A stretch of DNA of 64,000 nt from Streptomyces sp. RB17 (GCF_009604455.1 NZ_WEGL01000001.1:992001-1056000); one strand, 5' to 3'. Counted from the first letter of the stretch, positions 47,723 to 56,977 are shown. The notes: generated from the sequence alone by a model not told the origin. Program-made: numbers and translations.

Positions 47723-47753
47723 TCCGGCGCGGACCCGAGCCGAGGAGGCCGAC

Positions 47754-48032
47754 GTGATCGTACGGATCATGGGGGAGGGCCAGGTCAAGCTGGACGACTC
47801 CCACTTCGTCGAGCTGAACAAGCTGGACGACGAGCTGCTGGAGCAGATGGAGGCCGGCGACGAGGCGGGCTTCCGCCGCACCCTCGGCGCCCTCCTCGAC
47901 TCCGTCCGCCGTCTGGGCACGCCTCTGCCGGACGACGCCCTGGAACCCTCGGAGCTGATCCTTCCGGCGCCGGACGCGTCGCTGGAGGAGGTCCGGGAGA
48001 TGCTCGCCGACGACGGGCTGATTCCGGGGTAG
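47754..48032 (+). CDS. pspAA: PspA-associated protein PspAA
   Basis: The 92-residue acidic protein starts at a GTG with VIVRIMGEGQVKLDDSHFVE and continues LNKLDDELLEQMEAGDEAGF, LRRTLGALLDSVRRLG-like helices and LPDDALEPSELILPAPDASL. This is the PspAA domain, which binds PspA. The operon position directly behind pspA supports it. Confidence 0.88.
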   Translation: MIVRIMGEGQVKLDDSHFVELNKLDDELLEQMEAGDEAGFRRTLGALLDSVRRLGTPLPDDALEPSELILPAPDASLEEVREMLADDGLIPG

Positions 48033-48066
48033 CGCCGTCGGGGCCGGCCGTTCCCGGGTGCGGGTC

Positions 48067-48143
48067 CGTGGTGGGCTGCTCGCGCCCACGCGGCGGTAGC
48101 CGCACATCGGCCACAGCCCCGCGCCCCTCGGGGGCGCAGGGCA
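48067..48143 (+). repeat. Dispersed intergenic repeat, family A, copy 3
   Basis: The sequence CTCGCGCCCACGCGGCGG is followed by GTAGCCGCACATCGGCCACA, then CCCCGCGCCCCTC and a GGGGGCGC arm. It lies between pspAA and the histidine kinase gene, in the same orientation as copy 1. Confidence 0.72.
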
Positions 48144-48171
48144 CCTTGCCGGCACCCGTACTGTTCAACAC

Positions 48172-49380
48172 GTGAGCACTCTCGACCGCGCCCGGTGCAG
48201 CCTCAGGGCCCACCCGCTCGCGCTGGACGCCTCCGTCGCCGCCGGCGTGCTGGTATGCATGGTCGCCGGCTCCTTCGCCGTCCCCCACGGGGCGCACGGA
48301 GTCACCTGGGGCATCCGCACCCCCGACCCGCTCAGCCTCCTCCTCATGCTGCTCGCCGCGGCCACGCTGGTCTTCCGGCGCCGCGCCGCCAAGACGGTCC
48401 TCGCGGTCACCGGCGCCCTCTCCGTGGTCGAGTGCGTCACCGGCGACCCCCGCGCCCCGGTCGCGATGTCCGCCGTGGTCGCCCTGTACACCGTCGCCTC
48501 GACCACCGACCGCACCACCACCCTGCGCGTCGGCCTGCTCACCATGACCGTGCTGACCGCCGCCGCGATGCTCGGCGGCCCGCTCCCCTGGTACGCGCAG
48601 GAGAACCTCGGTGTGCTCGCCTGGACCGGCATCGGCGCCACCGCGGGGGACGCCGTACGCAGCCGGCGCGCGGTCGTCCGGGCCATCCGGGAGCGGGCGG
48701 AGAGAGCCGAACGCACCCGCGAGGAGGAGGCCCGCCGCCGGGTCGCCGAGGAGCGGCTGCGCATCGCCCGCGATCTGCACGACGTCGTCGCCCATCACAT
48801 CGCCCTCGTGAACGTGCAGGCGGGAGTGGCCGCGCACGTCATGGACAAGCGGCCCGACCAGGCCAAGGAGGCCCTGGCCCACGTCCGCGAAGCCAGCCGG
48901 TCGGCGCTGGAGGAACTGCGCGCCACCGTCGGCCTGCTCCGTCAGTCCGGCGACCCCGAGGCCCCGACCGAGCCCGCACCCGGTCTGAGCCGGCTGGACG
49001 AGCTGGCCGATACCTTCCGCAACGCGGGCCTGCCGGTGGAGGTGGCCCGCGCCGACCAGGGCACCGAGCTGCCCGCAGCCGTCGACCTGGCCGCCTACCG
49101 GATCGTCCAGGAGGCCCTGACCAACGTGCAGAAACACGCCGGACCGCAGGCCAAGGCCGAGGTCAGCGTCGTACGGGTGGGGACGGACATCGAGGTCACC
49201 GTGCTGGACGACGGCGCGGGCGCGGCGGGCCGGCCCGGGGCCGGCGGCGGGCACGGACTGCTCGGCATGCGCGAGCGGGTCACCGCCGTCGGCGGCACCC
49301 TCACCACCGGGCCCCGCTACGGCGGCGGCTTCCGCGTCCATGCGATCCTGCCCCTCAAGACCCGCACAGACGCCCACTGA
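48172..49380 (+). CDS. Sensor histidine kinase (HisKA_3 type)
   Basis: The 402-residue membrane kinase has about five hydrophobic helices in the first 165 residues, then a coiled linker (AIRERAERAERTREEEARRR). The HisKA_3 dimerisation helix carries His203 (IARDLHDVVAHHIALVNVQA). The ATPase domain has ALTNVQKHAGPQAKAEV (N box) and a glycine-rich GAGGGHGLLGMRERVTAVGG. The start is a GTG at 48172. The cognate response regulator follows after 31 bases. The signal is unknown. Confidence 0.92.
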   Translation: MSTLDRARCSLRAHPLALDASVAAGVLVCMVAGSFAVPHGAHGVTWGIRTPDPLSLLLMLLAAATLVFRRRAAKTVLAVTGALSVVECVTGDPRAPVAMSAVVALYTVASTTDRTTTLRVGLLTMTVLTAAAMLGGPLPWYAQENLGVLAWTGIGATAGDAVRSRRAVVRAIRERAERAERTREEEARRRVAEERLRIARDLHDVVAHHIALVNVQAGVAAHVMDKRPDQAKEALAHVREASRSALEELRATVGLLRQSGDPEAPTEPAPGLSRLDELADTFRNAGLPVEVARADQGTELPAAVDLAAYRIVQEALTNVQKHAGPQAKAEVSVVRVGTDIEVTVLDDGAGAAGRPGAGGGHGLLGMRERVTAVGGTLTTGPRYGGGFRVHAILPLKTRTDAH

Positions 49381-49411
49381 GACCCGTACGACGGCCCCCG
49401 GGGGAGCCCGC

Positions 49412-50092
49412 ATGACGATCCGTGTCCTGCTCGCCGACGACCAGGCCCTGCTGCGCAGCGCGTTCCGGGTGCTGGTCGACTCCGAGTCCGACATGGAGGT
49501 GGTGGGGGAGGCCTCCGACGGGGCGCAAGCGGTCCGGCTGGCGAAGGAGCAGGGCGCCGACGTCGTCCTCATGGACATCCGGATGCCGGGGACCGACGGG
49601 CTGGCCGCCACCCGGATGATCAGCTCCGATCCCTCCCTGGCACAGGTCCGCGTGGTCATCCTGACCACCTTCGAGGTCGACGACTACGTCGTCCAGGCCC
49701 TGCGCGCGGGTGCCTCCGGCTTCCTCGGCAAGGGCAGCGAACCGGAGGAGCTGCTGAACGCCATCCGGGTCGCCGCGGGCGGTGAGGCCCTGCTGTCCCC
49801 GGCCGCGACCAAGGGGCTGATCGCCCGGTTCCTCGCCCAGGGCGACGGCGACGACGGCCGTGACCCCGCCCGCTCCGAGCGGCTCGGCGCGCTCACCGGG
49901 CGGGAGCGCGAGGTCCTGGTCCAGGTCGCCGGCGGCCACTCCAACGACGAGATCGCCGAGCGCCTCCAGGTCAGCCCGCTGACGGTGAAGACGCACGTCA
50001 ACCGGGCCATGGCCAAGCTGGGCGCACGCGACCGTGCGCAGCTGGTGGTGATCGCGTACGAGTCGGGGCTGGTACGTCCGAGGACGGACTGA
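49412..50092 (+). CDS. NarL/FixJ-family response regulator
   Basis: The 226-residue regulator has a receiver domain with phosphoacceptor Asp55 (VVLMDIRMPGTDGL) and acidic pair at 9-10. Thr is in VVILTTFEVDDYV and Lys in SGFLGKGSEPEE. The LuxR-type HTH domain (about 160-220) shows LTGREREVLVQVAGGHSNDE and SPLTVKTHVNRAMAKLGARD. Partner of the kinase just upstream. The RND transporter gene starts 150 bases downstream and is the natural candidate target. Confidence 0.93.
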   Translation: MTIRVLLADDQALLRSAFRVLVDSESDMEVVGEASDGAQAVRLAKEQGADVVLMDIRMPGTDGLAATRMISSDPSLAQVRVVILTTFEVDDYVVQALRAGASGFLGKGSEPEELLNAIRVAAGGEALLSPAATKGLIARFLAQGDGDDGRDPARSERLGALTGREREVLVQVAGGHSNDEIAERLQVSPLTVKTHVNRAMAKLGARDRAQLVVIAYESGLVRPRTD

Positions 50093-50243
50093 TCCCACCG
50101 GGCGTACCGCGGGTCTCCACCCGGGCGTACTGCGGGTGCAGTAGGGCCCGGATAAGGAAATGGACTCAGGGCTTACAAGAGCGCGCTCTGCCATGGCCCA
50201 GGGTGAGAGGGTCTGCCGCTCACAGATTGAGAGACCCTGATCC

Positions 50244-53200
50244 ATGTCCTGGCTGTCGAGATTCAGCCTCCGGCAACGGGCCCTGATCGGCCTGATGTCG
50301 CTCGTCGCGCTCGTCTTCGGGCTGATCGCGATACCCCAGATCAAGCAGCAGCTGCTGCCGACCATCAACCTGCCCATGGTGTCGGTGATCGCGCCGTACC
50401 AGGGCGCCTCGCCCGACGTCGTCGAGAAGCAGGTCGTCGAGCCGATCGAGAACAACCTCCAGGGCGTCTCCGGCGTCAAGGGCGTCACCTCGACCGCCAG
50501 TGAGGGCAACGCCGTGATCATGGCGTCCTTCGACTACGACAACGACACCAAGCAGATCGTCTCCGACGTCCAGCAGGCCGTGAACCGAGCCCGCAACCAG
50601 CTCCCGGACGACGTCGACCCGCAGGTCGTCTCCGGGTCCACCGACGACATGCCGACCGTGGTCCTCGCCGTCACCTCCGACAAGGACCAGCAGGCGCTCG
50701 CGGACCAGCTGGACAACACCGTCGTACCGACGCTGAAGGACATCGACGGCGTCGGCCGCGTCCAGGTCACCGGCGTCCGCGACGTCCAGGTCACCGTCAC
50801 CGCGGACGACGGCAGGCTGGCGCGGGCCGGCCTCACCTCCGCCGCGCTCGGCCAGGCCCTCCAGGCGGGCGGCGCGACGGTCCCGGCCGGTTCCTTCGAC
50901 GAGGACGGCGCCAACCGCACGGTCCAGGTCGGCGGCGGCTTCACCTCGCTGCAGCAGATCCAGGACCTCATGGTCACCGGCCAGAGCGGGAAGAGGCCCG
51001 TACGCCTCGGTGACGTGGCCACCGTCAAGGAGCAGCCGGCCCCGGCGGACTCCATCACCCGCACCGACGGCAGGCCCAGCCTCGCCGTCAACGTGACCAT
51101 GGACCACGACGGCAGCGCGGTCACCATCTCGAACGCGGTCAAGGACAAGCTGCCCGACCTGCGCCGGCAGCTCGGCTCGGGCGCGAAGCTCACGGTCGTC
51201 AGCGACCAGGGCCCGGCGGTGTCGAAGTCCATCAAGGGCCTGACCACGGAGGGCGCGCTCGGCCTGCTCTTCGCGGTGCTCGTCATCCTGGTCTTCCTCG
51301 CGTCGATCCGCTCGACGCTGGTCACGGCGGTGTCCATCCCGTTGTCCGTCGTCCTGGCCCTGATCGTGCTGTGGACGCGCGGCCTGTCCCTGAACATGCT
51401 CACGCTCGGCGCGCTGACCATCGCCATCGGCCGGGTCGTGGACGACTCGATCGTGGTCCTGGAGAACATCAAGCGGCACCTGGGCTACGGCGAGGAGCGC
51501 AGGGACGCCATCGTCAACGCCGTGCGCGAGGTGGCCGGCGCGGTCACCTCCTCCACCCTCACCACGGTCGCGGTGTTCCTGCCGATCGGTCTGGTCGGCG
51601 GCATGGTGGGCGCCCTGTTCGGCTCGTTCAGCATCACGGTGACGGCGGCCCTGCTGGCCTCCCTGCTCGTCTCGCTGACGGTCGTCCCCGTTCTGTCGTA
51701 CTGGTTCCTGCGCGCCCCGAAGGGCACCCCTGAGGACGCCGTGGAGGCCCGCCGCCGGGCCGAGGAGAAGGAGGCGAAGAGCCGCCTCCAGCGCGCCTAC
51801 GTCCCCGTCCTGCGCTTCGCCACGCGGCGTCGCCTGACCAGTGTCCTGATCGCGATCGTGGTCCTGGTGGTGACCTTCGGCATGGGCGGCCTGCTGAAGA
51901 CCAACTTCTTCGACCAGGGCGAGCAGGAGGTCATCACCGTCAAGCAGGAGCTGAAGCCCGGCACGAGCCTGGCCGCCACCGACGCGCAGGCCAAGCGGGT
52001 CGAGAAGCTGCTCGCCTCCACCGAGGGCGTCAAGGACTACCAGGTCACCGTCGGCTCCTCCGGCTTCATGGCGGCCTTCGGCGGCAGCACGGCCACGAAC
52101 CAGGCGTCCTACCAGGTGATGCTGAAGGACTCGAAGTCGTACGACACCGTGCAGAAGCACATCGAGGACGGCCTCAAGCAGCTCGAGGGCATCGGCACGA
52201 CCACCGTGTCGGCCGGTGACGGATTCGGCAACCAGAACCTGAGCGTGGTGGTCAAGGCCTCCGACCCGCAGGCGCTGCGCACGGCGGCCGAGCAGGTCCG
52301 CTCCACGGTCGCCGGCCTCGACGGCGTCACGGACGTCAGCAGCGACCTCGCGACCAGCGTGCCCCGGATCTCGGTCAAGGCGGGCGCGAAGGCCGCGGCG
52401 GCCGGTTTCGACGACCAGAAGCTGGGTGCGGCGGTCGCCCAGGCGGTGCGCGGTACGACGGCGGCGAAGGCGATCCTCGACGGCACCGAGCGCGATGTCG
52501 TCGTGAAGTCGGCGAAGCCCGCGACCACGCTGGCCCAGCTGAAGGCGCTGCGCCTCGGCCCGGTGAAGCTCGGCGACATCGCCACGGTGAAGCTGGTGGA
52601 CGGCCCGGTGTCGCTGACCCGGATCGACGGCCGGCGTGCCGCCACCATCACGGCCAAGCCGACCGGTGACAACACGGGCGCCATCAGCAGCAAGCTGCAG
52701 TCGAAGATCAAGGCCCTGAAGCTCCCGGCGGGCGCGAAGGCCGAGATCGGCGGCGTGACCTCGGACCAGAACGACGCGTTCAAGAACCTGGGCCTGGCCA
52801 TGCTGGCGGCGATCGCGATCGTCTTCATGCTGCTGGTCGCGACCTTCCGCTCGCTGGCCCAGCCGCTGATCCTGCTGGTGTCGATCCCCTTCGCGGCGAC
52901 GGGCGCGATCGGCCTGCTGGTCGCCACCGGCACCCCGATGGGCGTCCCGGCGATGATCGGCATGCTGATGCTGATCGGCATCGTGGTGACCAACGCGATC
53001 GTCCTGATCGACCTGATCAACCAGTACAGGAGGCAGGGCTACGGCGTCGTCGAGGCCGTCGTCGAGGGCGGTCGCCACCGCCTCCGCCCGATCCTGATGA
53101 CGGCGCTGGCGACGATCTTCGCTCTCCTCCCGATGGCCCTGGGCGTCACCGGCGAGGGCGGCTTCATCGCCCAGCCGCTCGCGGTGGTCGTCATCGGCGG

Positions 53201-53345
53201 CCTGATCACCTCCACCCTGCTGACGCTCCTGCTGGTGCCGACGCTCTACGCGATGCTGGAGCTCCGCAAGGAGCGGCGGGCGAAGAAGCGGGCGGCGAAG
53301 AGGGAGGCCAAGCAGGAGAAGGTCCTGGAGCCGGCCGGCGTCTGA
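50244..53345 (+). CDS. RND-family efflux transporter (AcrB/HAE-type)
   Basis: This 1033-residue protein has the full twelve-helix RND layout. It starts MSWLSRFSLRQRALIGLMSL, followed by the first porter domain (ISPYQGASPDVVE-like region) and helices 2-6 with LTIAIGRVVDDSIVVLENIK, carrying the proton-relay Asp pair in helix 4. A second porter domain follows, then helices 8-12 with PAMIGMLMLIGIVVTNAIVL. The C-terminus is Lys-rich. No membrane fusion protein or outer-membrane channel is encoded nearby, as expected for a single-membrane bacterium. Substrates are unknown. It probably belongs to the regulon of the adjacent two-component system. Confidence 0.92.
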   Translation: MSWLSRFSLRQRALIGLMSLVALVFGLIAIPQIKQQLLPTINLPMVSVIAPYQGASPDVVEKQVVEPIENNLQGVSGVKGVTSTASEGNAVIMASFDYDNDTKQIVSDVQQAVNRARNQLPDDVDPQVVSGSTDDMPTVVLAVTSDKDQQALADQLDNTVVPTLKDIDGVGRVQVTGVRDVQVTVTADDGRLARAGLTSAALGQALQAGGATVPAGSFDEDGANRTVQVGGGFTSLQQIQDLMVTGQSGKRPVRLGDVATVKEQPAPADSITRTDGRPSLAVNVTMDHDGSAVTISNAVKDKLPDLRRQLGSGAKLTVVSDQGPAVSKSIKGLTTEGALGLLFAVLVILVFLASIRSTLVTAVSIPLSVVLALIVLWTRGLSLNMLTLGALTIAIGRVVDDSIVVLENIKRHLGYGEERRDAIVNAVREVAGAVTSSTLTTVAVFLPIGLVGGMVGALFGSFSITVTAALLASLLVSLTVVPVLSYWFLRAPKGTPEDAVEARRRAEEKEAKSRLQRAYVPVLRFATRRRLTSVLIAIVVLVVTFGMGGLLKTNFFDQGEQEVITVKQELKPGTSLAATDAQAKRVEKLLASTEGVKDYQVTVGSSGFMAAFGGSTATNQASYQVMLKDSKSYDTVQKHIEDGLKQLEGIGTTTVSAGDGFGNQNLSVVVKASDPQALRTAAEQVRSTVAGLDGVTDVSSDLATSVPRISVKAGAKAAAAGFDDQKLGAAVAQAVRGTTAAKAILDGTERDVVVKSAKPATTLAQLKALRLGPVKLGDIATVKLVDGPVSLTRIDGRRAATITAKPTGDNTGAISSKLQSKIKALKLPAGAKAEIGGVTSDQNDAFKNLGLAMLAAIAIVFMLLVATFRSLAQPLILLVSIPFAATGAIGLLVATGTPMGVPAMIGMLMLIGIVVTNAIVLIDLINQYRRQGYGVVEAVVEGGRHRLRPILMTALATIFALLPMALGVTGEGGFIAQPLAVVVIGGLITSTLLTLLLVPTLYAMLELRKERRAKKRAAKREAKQEKVLEPAGV

Positions 53346-53358
53346 GCGCTCCTCCAAG

Positions 53359-53399
53359 CACCGAGGCTCGGCCCGCTGGACGCGGGCCGAGCCTCGGTG
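53359..53399. terminator. Bidirectional hairpin terminator
   Basis: CACCGAGGCTCGGCCCGC and GCGGGCCGAGCCTCGGTG form an 18-bp perfect stem with a five-base loop, exactly between the convergent transporter and nadA genes. It is the strongest terminator in the window. Confidence 0.9.
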
Positions 53400-53416
53400 T
53401 TCGTGCTGCTGAAGCC

Positions 53417-54601
53417 CTACGGCAGGGCGAGCATCCGCTCGAGCGCCAGCTTGGCGAACGCCTCCGTCTCCTTGTCGACCTCGATCCGGTTGACCAGGTT
53501 GCCCTCGGCCAGGGACTCCAGGGCCCAGACCAGGTGGGGCAGGTCGATACGGTTCATGGTCGAGCAGAAGCAGACCGTCTTGTCGAGGAAGACGATCTCC
53601 TTGTCCTCGGGCGCGAAACGGTTCGCCAGCCGCCGGACCAGGTTCAGCTCGGTGCCGATCGCCCACTTGGAACCGGCCGGGGCCGCCTCCAGGGCCTTGA
53701 TGATGTACTCGGTGGAGCCGACGTAGTCCGCCGCGGCCACGACCTCGTGCTTGCACTCGGGGTGGACCAGGACGTTCACGCCGGGGATGCGCTCACGGAC
53801 GTCGTTGACCGAGTCCAGGCTGAAGCGGCCGTGGACGGAACAGTGCCCGCGCCACAGGATCATCTTCGCGGCGCGCAGCTCCTGAGCCGTCAGCCCGCCG
53901 TTCGGCTTGTGCGGGTTGTAGACCACGCAGTCGTCCAGGGACATGCCCATGTCCCGGACGGCGGTGTTGCGGCCGAGGTGCTGGTCGGGCAGGAACAGCA
54001 CCTTCTCGCCCTGCTCGAAGGCCCAGTCGAGGGCGCGCTTGGCGTTGGAGGAGGTGCAGATCGTGCCGCCGTGCTTGCCGGTGAACGCCTTGATGTCGGC
54101 GGAGGAGTTCATGTACGAGACCGGCACGACCTGCTCGGCGACGCCCGCCTCGGTCAGCACGTCCCAGCACTCCGCGACCTGCTCGGCCGTCGCCATGTCG
54201 GCCATCGAGCAGCCGGCGGCGAGGTCGGGCAGGACGACCTTCTGCTCGTCGGAGGTGAGGATGTCCGCCGACTCGGCCATGAAGTGCACACCGCAGAAGA
54301 CGATGTACTCGGCCTCGGGGCGCGCGGCCGCGTCCCGGGCCAGCTTGAAGGAGTCGCCCGTGACGTCGGCGAACTGGATGACCTCGTCGCGCTGGTAGTG
54401 GTGGCCGAGCACGAAGACCTTGTCGCCGAGCTTCTCCTTGGCCGCGCGGGCGCGCGCGACCAGGTCCGGGTCGGACGGCGAGGGCAGGTCACCGGGGCAC
54501 TCGACGCCCCGCTCGCTCTTCGGGTCGGCCTCACGGCCGAGCAGCAGCAGGGCGAGCGGAGTCGGCTGCACGTCGAGTTCCGGGGTCTGGGCGGTGGTCA
54601 C
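53417..54601 (-). CDS. nadA: Quinolinate synthase
   Basis: The 394-residue enzyme condenses iminoaspartate with dihydroxyacetone phosphate to quinolinate in NAD synthesis, using a 4Fe-4S cluster. It shows FVLGHHYQRDEVIQFADVTG, the Cys in IVFCGVHFMAESADIL, VLVHPECKHEVVAAADYVGS and the late KTVCFCSTMNRI. The GTG at 54601 has better spacing from its AAAGGG ribosome site than the GTG three codons upstream. Two near-identical 11-bp sites in inverted orientation sit in the promoter. nadB and nadC are not in the window. Confidence 0.95.
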   Translation of the reverse strand: MTTAQTPELDVQPTPLALLLLGREADPKSERGVECPGDLPSPSDPDLVARARAAKEKLGDKVFVLGHHYQRDEVIQFADVTGDSFKLARDAAARPEAEYIVFCGVHFMAESADILTSDEQKVVLPDLAAGCSMADMATAEQVAECWDVLTEAGVAEQVVPVSYMNSSADIKAFTGKHGGTICTSSNAKRALDWAFEQGEKVLFLPDQHLGRNTAVRDMGMSLDDCVVYNPHKPNGGLTAQELRAAKMILWRGHCSVHGRFSLDSVNDVRERIPGVNVLVHPECKHEVVAAADYVGSTEYIIKALEAAPAGSKWAIGTELNLVRRLANRFAPEDKEIVFLDKTVCFCSTMNRIDLPHLVWALESLAEGNLVNRIEVDKETEAFAKLALERMLALP

Positions 54602-54624
54602 GGCACGCACCCTTTCTACTTTTC

Positions 54625-54669
54625 GTCTAACTGACGCTATCTATCATAACCGGTTCACGTCAGTTTGAC
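54625..54669. promoter_or_regulatory. Paired operator-like sites upstream of nadA
   Basis: GTCTAACTGAC (54625-54635) and, on the other strand, GTCAAACTGAC (54659-54669) differ by one base and face each other with 34 bp between starts, in the nadA promoter region. Each is itself a partial palindrome (GTC...GAC). A NAD-related repressor is plausible, but the motif is not one I can name. Confidence 0.55.
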
Positions 54670-54864
54670 GATGGCCATAGCGTCGATGTGACGTGAATCC
54701 CGCTCGGGCCCTCCACAGGTCGCTGTCGGCCTCGTTGGGCATGTGCGAGCATGAAGGCGGAACCAAAAACGCGACAACGCGACTGCCCGGCCCGGAATGA
54801 ATCCGCGGAAGCGCCGGTTGCACTCGTCGGCAAGCAGTCTCCGTACAACCCGGGAGAGATGTAG

Positions 54865-55221
54865 ATGTCCGTATCGGACGAGACCACCACCGTCACCGAC
54901 GGCATCATCCTGACCGACGCCGCCGCGGCCAAGGTGAAGGCCCTGCTCGACCAGGAAGGCCGCGACGACCTCGCGCTGCGCGTCGCCGTCCAGCCCGGCG
55001 GCTGCTCCGGCCTGCGCTACCAGCTCTTCTTCGACGAGCGCTCGCTCGACGGTGACGTGGAGAAGGACTTCGGCGGGGTCAAGGTCGTCACGGATCGCAT
55101 GAGCGCTCCGTACCTGGGTGGCGCGACCATCGACTTCGTGGACACGATCGAGAAGCAGGGCTTCACGATCGACAACCCGAACGCGACCGGCTCCTGCGCC
55201 TGCGGCGACTCCTTCAGCTGA
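54865..55221 (+). CDS. erpA: A-type iron-sulfur carrier (HesB/IscA/ErpA)
   Basis: The 118-residue protein delivers Fe-S clusters to target enzymes. Three invariant Cys are present: Cys47 in QPGGCSGLRY, and Cys111 and Cys113 in the C-terminal GSCACGDSF. The usual GATIDFVDTIEKQGF strand precedes them. It lies divergent from nadA, an Fe-S enzyme, and LipA encoded in this window is another likely client. The ATG at 54865 has a GGGAGA ribosome site. The gene name follows common actinobacterial usage. Confidence 0.92.
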   Translation: MSVSDETTTVTDGIILTDAAAAKVKALLDQEGRDDLALRVAVQPGGCSGLRYQLFFDERSLDGDVEKDFGGVKVVTDRMSAPYLGGATIDFVDTIEKQGFTIDNPNATGSCACGDSFS

Positions 55222-55251
55222 GCCGGCGGCACACATTCCGACGGTTTGAGA

Positions 55252-55286
55252 AAGGCGGCGGCCCCCTGCGAGGGGGCCGCCGCCTT
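55252..55286. terminator. Bidirectional hairpin terminator
   Basis: AAGGCGGCGGCCCCC pairs with GGGGGCCGCCGCCTT over 15 bp around a short TGCGA loop, with A and T ends, between two convergent genes. It should work in both directions. Confidence 0.88.
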
Positions 55287-55303
55287 CGTCGTGTCCCGGG
55301 AGG

Positions 55304-56977
55304 CTAACGCGCCCGTGCCGAGACGTCCGGCCGCAGCGCGCCCGGCTTGCCCTGCGGAATACGGCTGCCGTCGGCACCGACCACCGCCCGCCCGTCCAGC
55401 GGCGCAGCCAGCCGTACGGTCTTCACGTACTCCTTGGCGATCAGCACGCACACCTTGTTCGGCCAGGGATGCTCGGTCACGGTCACGGTCACCCGCTCGC
55501 CGCTCTCCTTCGCCGCCACCGTGTAGTCCGCGCACACCCCGCCGTAGAAGCTCACGGTCAGCTCACTGTCCTCGGCCAGGTAGCCGGTGACCTTCACGTC
55601 CCGGGGCGCCGCCGATGCCGTAGGCGCCGAGGGTGTCGCCGCCGACGCCAGATACCGGGGATCGACCGCCGGATACGAAACCGTCGACGCGCCCTGGCCG
55701 GCAGGCCCCCGCACCTCGAACAGCCAGGACGGCACCAGCGTCTGCCGCCCCGCGACGGAGTGCGCGGCCAGCCCGAACACCGCCTTCTCCACGGTGACCG
55801 CCGTGTCCGTGCCCGCGTCCGCCCCCCGCTTCGGCACCCCCGTGGTCCCGCCGCAGGGCTGCTCCAGCCGGTCCTTCAGCGGCACCGGACTGGCACAGCC
55901 GCCGATGCCCATGCGGTGGTCGCTCCTCGGTGCCGCGTTCATCCGCTTCAGCGTCTGCGCGGCGCTCAGCACGGGGTACGTGTCGCCCTTCACCGGCGCC
56001 CCGAGCAACCCGTGCCCGTCGACCAGCTCGCCCCGTCGGTCCACGGTCAGGCCGGTCGTCCAGCCGTACGTCGGCAGCCCGCCGACCACCGGATCGGCGT
56101 TGACCACCCGCCGGCTCCCCATGACCTGGCTCGCGTCGATCTTCGCGTCGTCCAGCCCCGCCGCCTTCAGCACCGGCGCGGCCGCCTCGGTCGCCTTCCG
56201 CAGGCTCACCGGGGCGCCGGTCGGGCCCATCGGGTCGTGCGTGCACAGCACGCCCTTCTTGCAGTCGTCGGCGCCCGGCGCGTACCGGCTGAACGTCCAG
56301 CTGCCCGGCGTGTCCCGGTTCACCGTCAGGCTCGGCCCGGAGCCGTCCTTGCCGCCGACCCGCCAGATCCGGCCCTCGGCCACCGGCGCGCCGTCGACGC
56401 CCAGCGCCCTGGCCAGCCGGGCCACCGCGTCCTTGCCGACCTCGCCCTTCGGCACGTACACCGGCGCGGAGCCGGGGCCGGCCGGCAGCTCCCCCTGGGC
56501 GACGTAGGTGGCGCCGTACGGGTCCGGCTCGCCCACCGCGATTCCGCCCGTGCCGCCGAAGCCGTCCAGCGCGAGCGGCGGGGGAGTGGCGCCGGAGCCG
56601 GCCGCGCCGGATCCGCCGGTACGGCCGCCGGTGTCGCTGCTCGCCGCGAGATAGGCGCCACCGCCGCCGACCAGCAGGACGGCGGCGGCGACGGAGACGA
56701 CGACGAGCCGCGACCGCCGCCGGCCGGCCTGCCCGCCCTCCGTGTCGCCGGCGCCTTCCGCCGCAGCGGGCACCGGCTCAGGCTTCCCCGAGCCCTCGAA
56801 ACCCTCCTGGCTCCCGGCGTTCCCTGCGCTCCCGGCGTTCCCTGCGCTCCCGGCGTTCCCTGCGCTCTCGGCGGTCCCTGCGCTCTCGGCGGTCTCTGCG
56901 CTCTCGGTGGTCTCTGCGCCCTCGGCGTGCTCGGAGCTCTCGGGGTGCTCGCGGTTCTCGGGTCGCTCGGTGTTCAC
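55304..56977 (-). CDS. Large membrane-anchored extracytoplasmic protein of unknown function
   Basis: The 557-residue protein has a long acidic repetitive N-terminus (residues 1-80, with SAGNAGS repeats), an Arg-rich patch, one membrane helix (about 89-111; LVVVSVAAAVLLVGGGGAYL), and a long soluble C-terminal part. That part has PDPYGATYVA, LTVNRDTPGSWTFSRYAPGA, a Cys-Cys pair in DDCKKGVLCTH and a closing domain with VCADYTVAAKESGERVTVTV. The start is a GTG at 56977. No family is recognised. It converges with erpA. Confidence 0.75.
   Translation of the reverse strand: MNTERPENREHPESSEHAEGAETTESAETAESAGTAESAGNAGSAGNAGSAGNAGSQEGFEGSGKPEPVPAAAEGAGDTEGGQAGRRRSRLVVVSVAAAVLLVGGGGAYLAASSDTGGRTGGSGAAGSGATPPPLALDGFGGTGGIAVGEPDPYGATYVAQGELPAGPGSAPVYVPKGEVGKDAVARLARALGVDGAPVAEGRIWRVGGKDGSGPSLTVNRDTPGSWTFSRYAPGADDCKKGVLCTHDPMGPTGAPVSLRKATEAAAPVLKAAGLDDAKIDASQVMGSRRVVNADPVVGGLPTYGWTTGLTVDRRGELVDGHGLLGAPVKGDTYPVLSAAQTLKRMNAAPRSDHRMGIGGCASPVPLKDRLEQPCGGTTGVPKRGADAGTDTAVTVEKAVFGLAAHSVAGRQTLVPSWLFEVRGPAGQGASTVSYPAVDPRYLASAATPSAPTASAAPRDVKVTGYLAEDSELTVSFYGGVCADYTVAAKESGERVTVTVTEHPWPNKVCVLIAKEYVKTVRLAAPLDGRAVVGADGSRIPQGKPGALRPDVSARAR
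56811..56918 (-). repeat. 18-bp minisatellite inside the 557-residue gene
   Basis: Six near-identical 18-bp units run head to tail (plus-strand type CTCCCGGCGTTCCCTGCG, later CTCTCGGCGGTCCCTGCG). They keep the reading frame and encode the AGNAGS/AESAGT repeats at the protein's N-terminus. Copy number may vary between strains. Confidence 0.9.

Noticed and set aside
50220..53756. Long minus-strand open frame opposite the RND transporter
   Set aside because: It is antisense to a clear transporter gene, the product is His/Arg/Gly-rich, and no start context exists.
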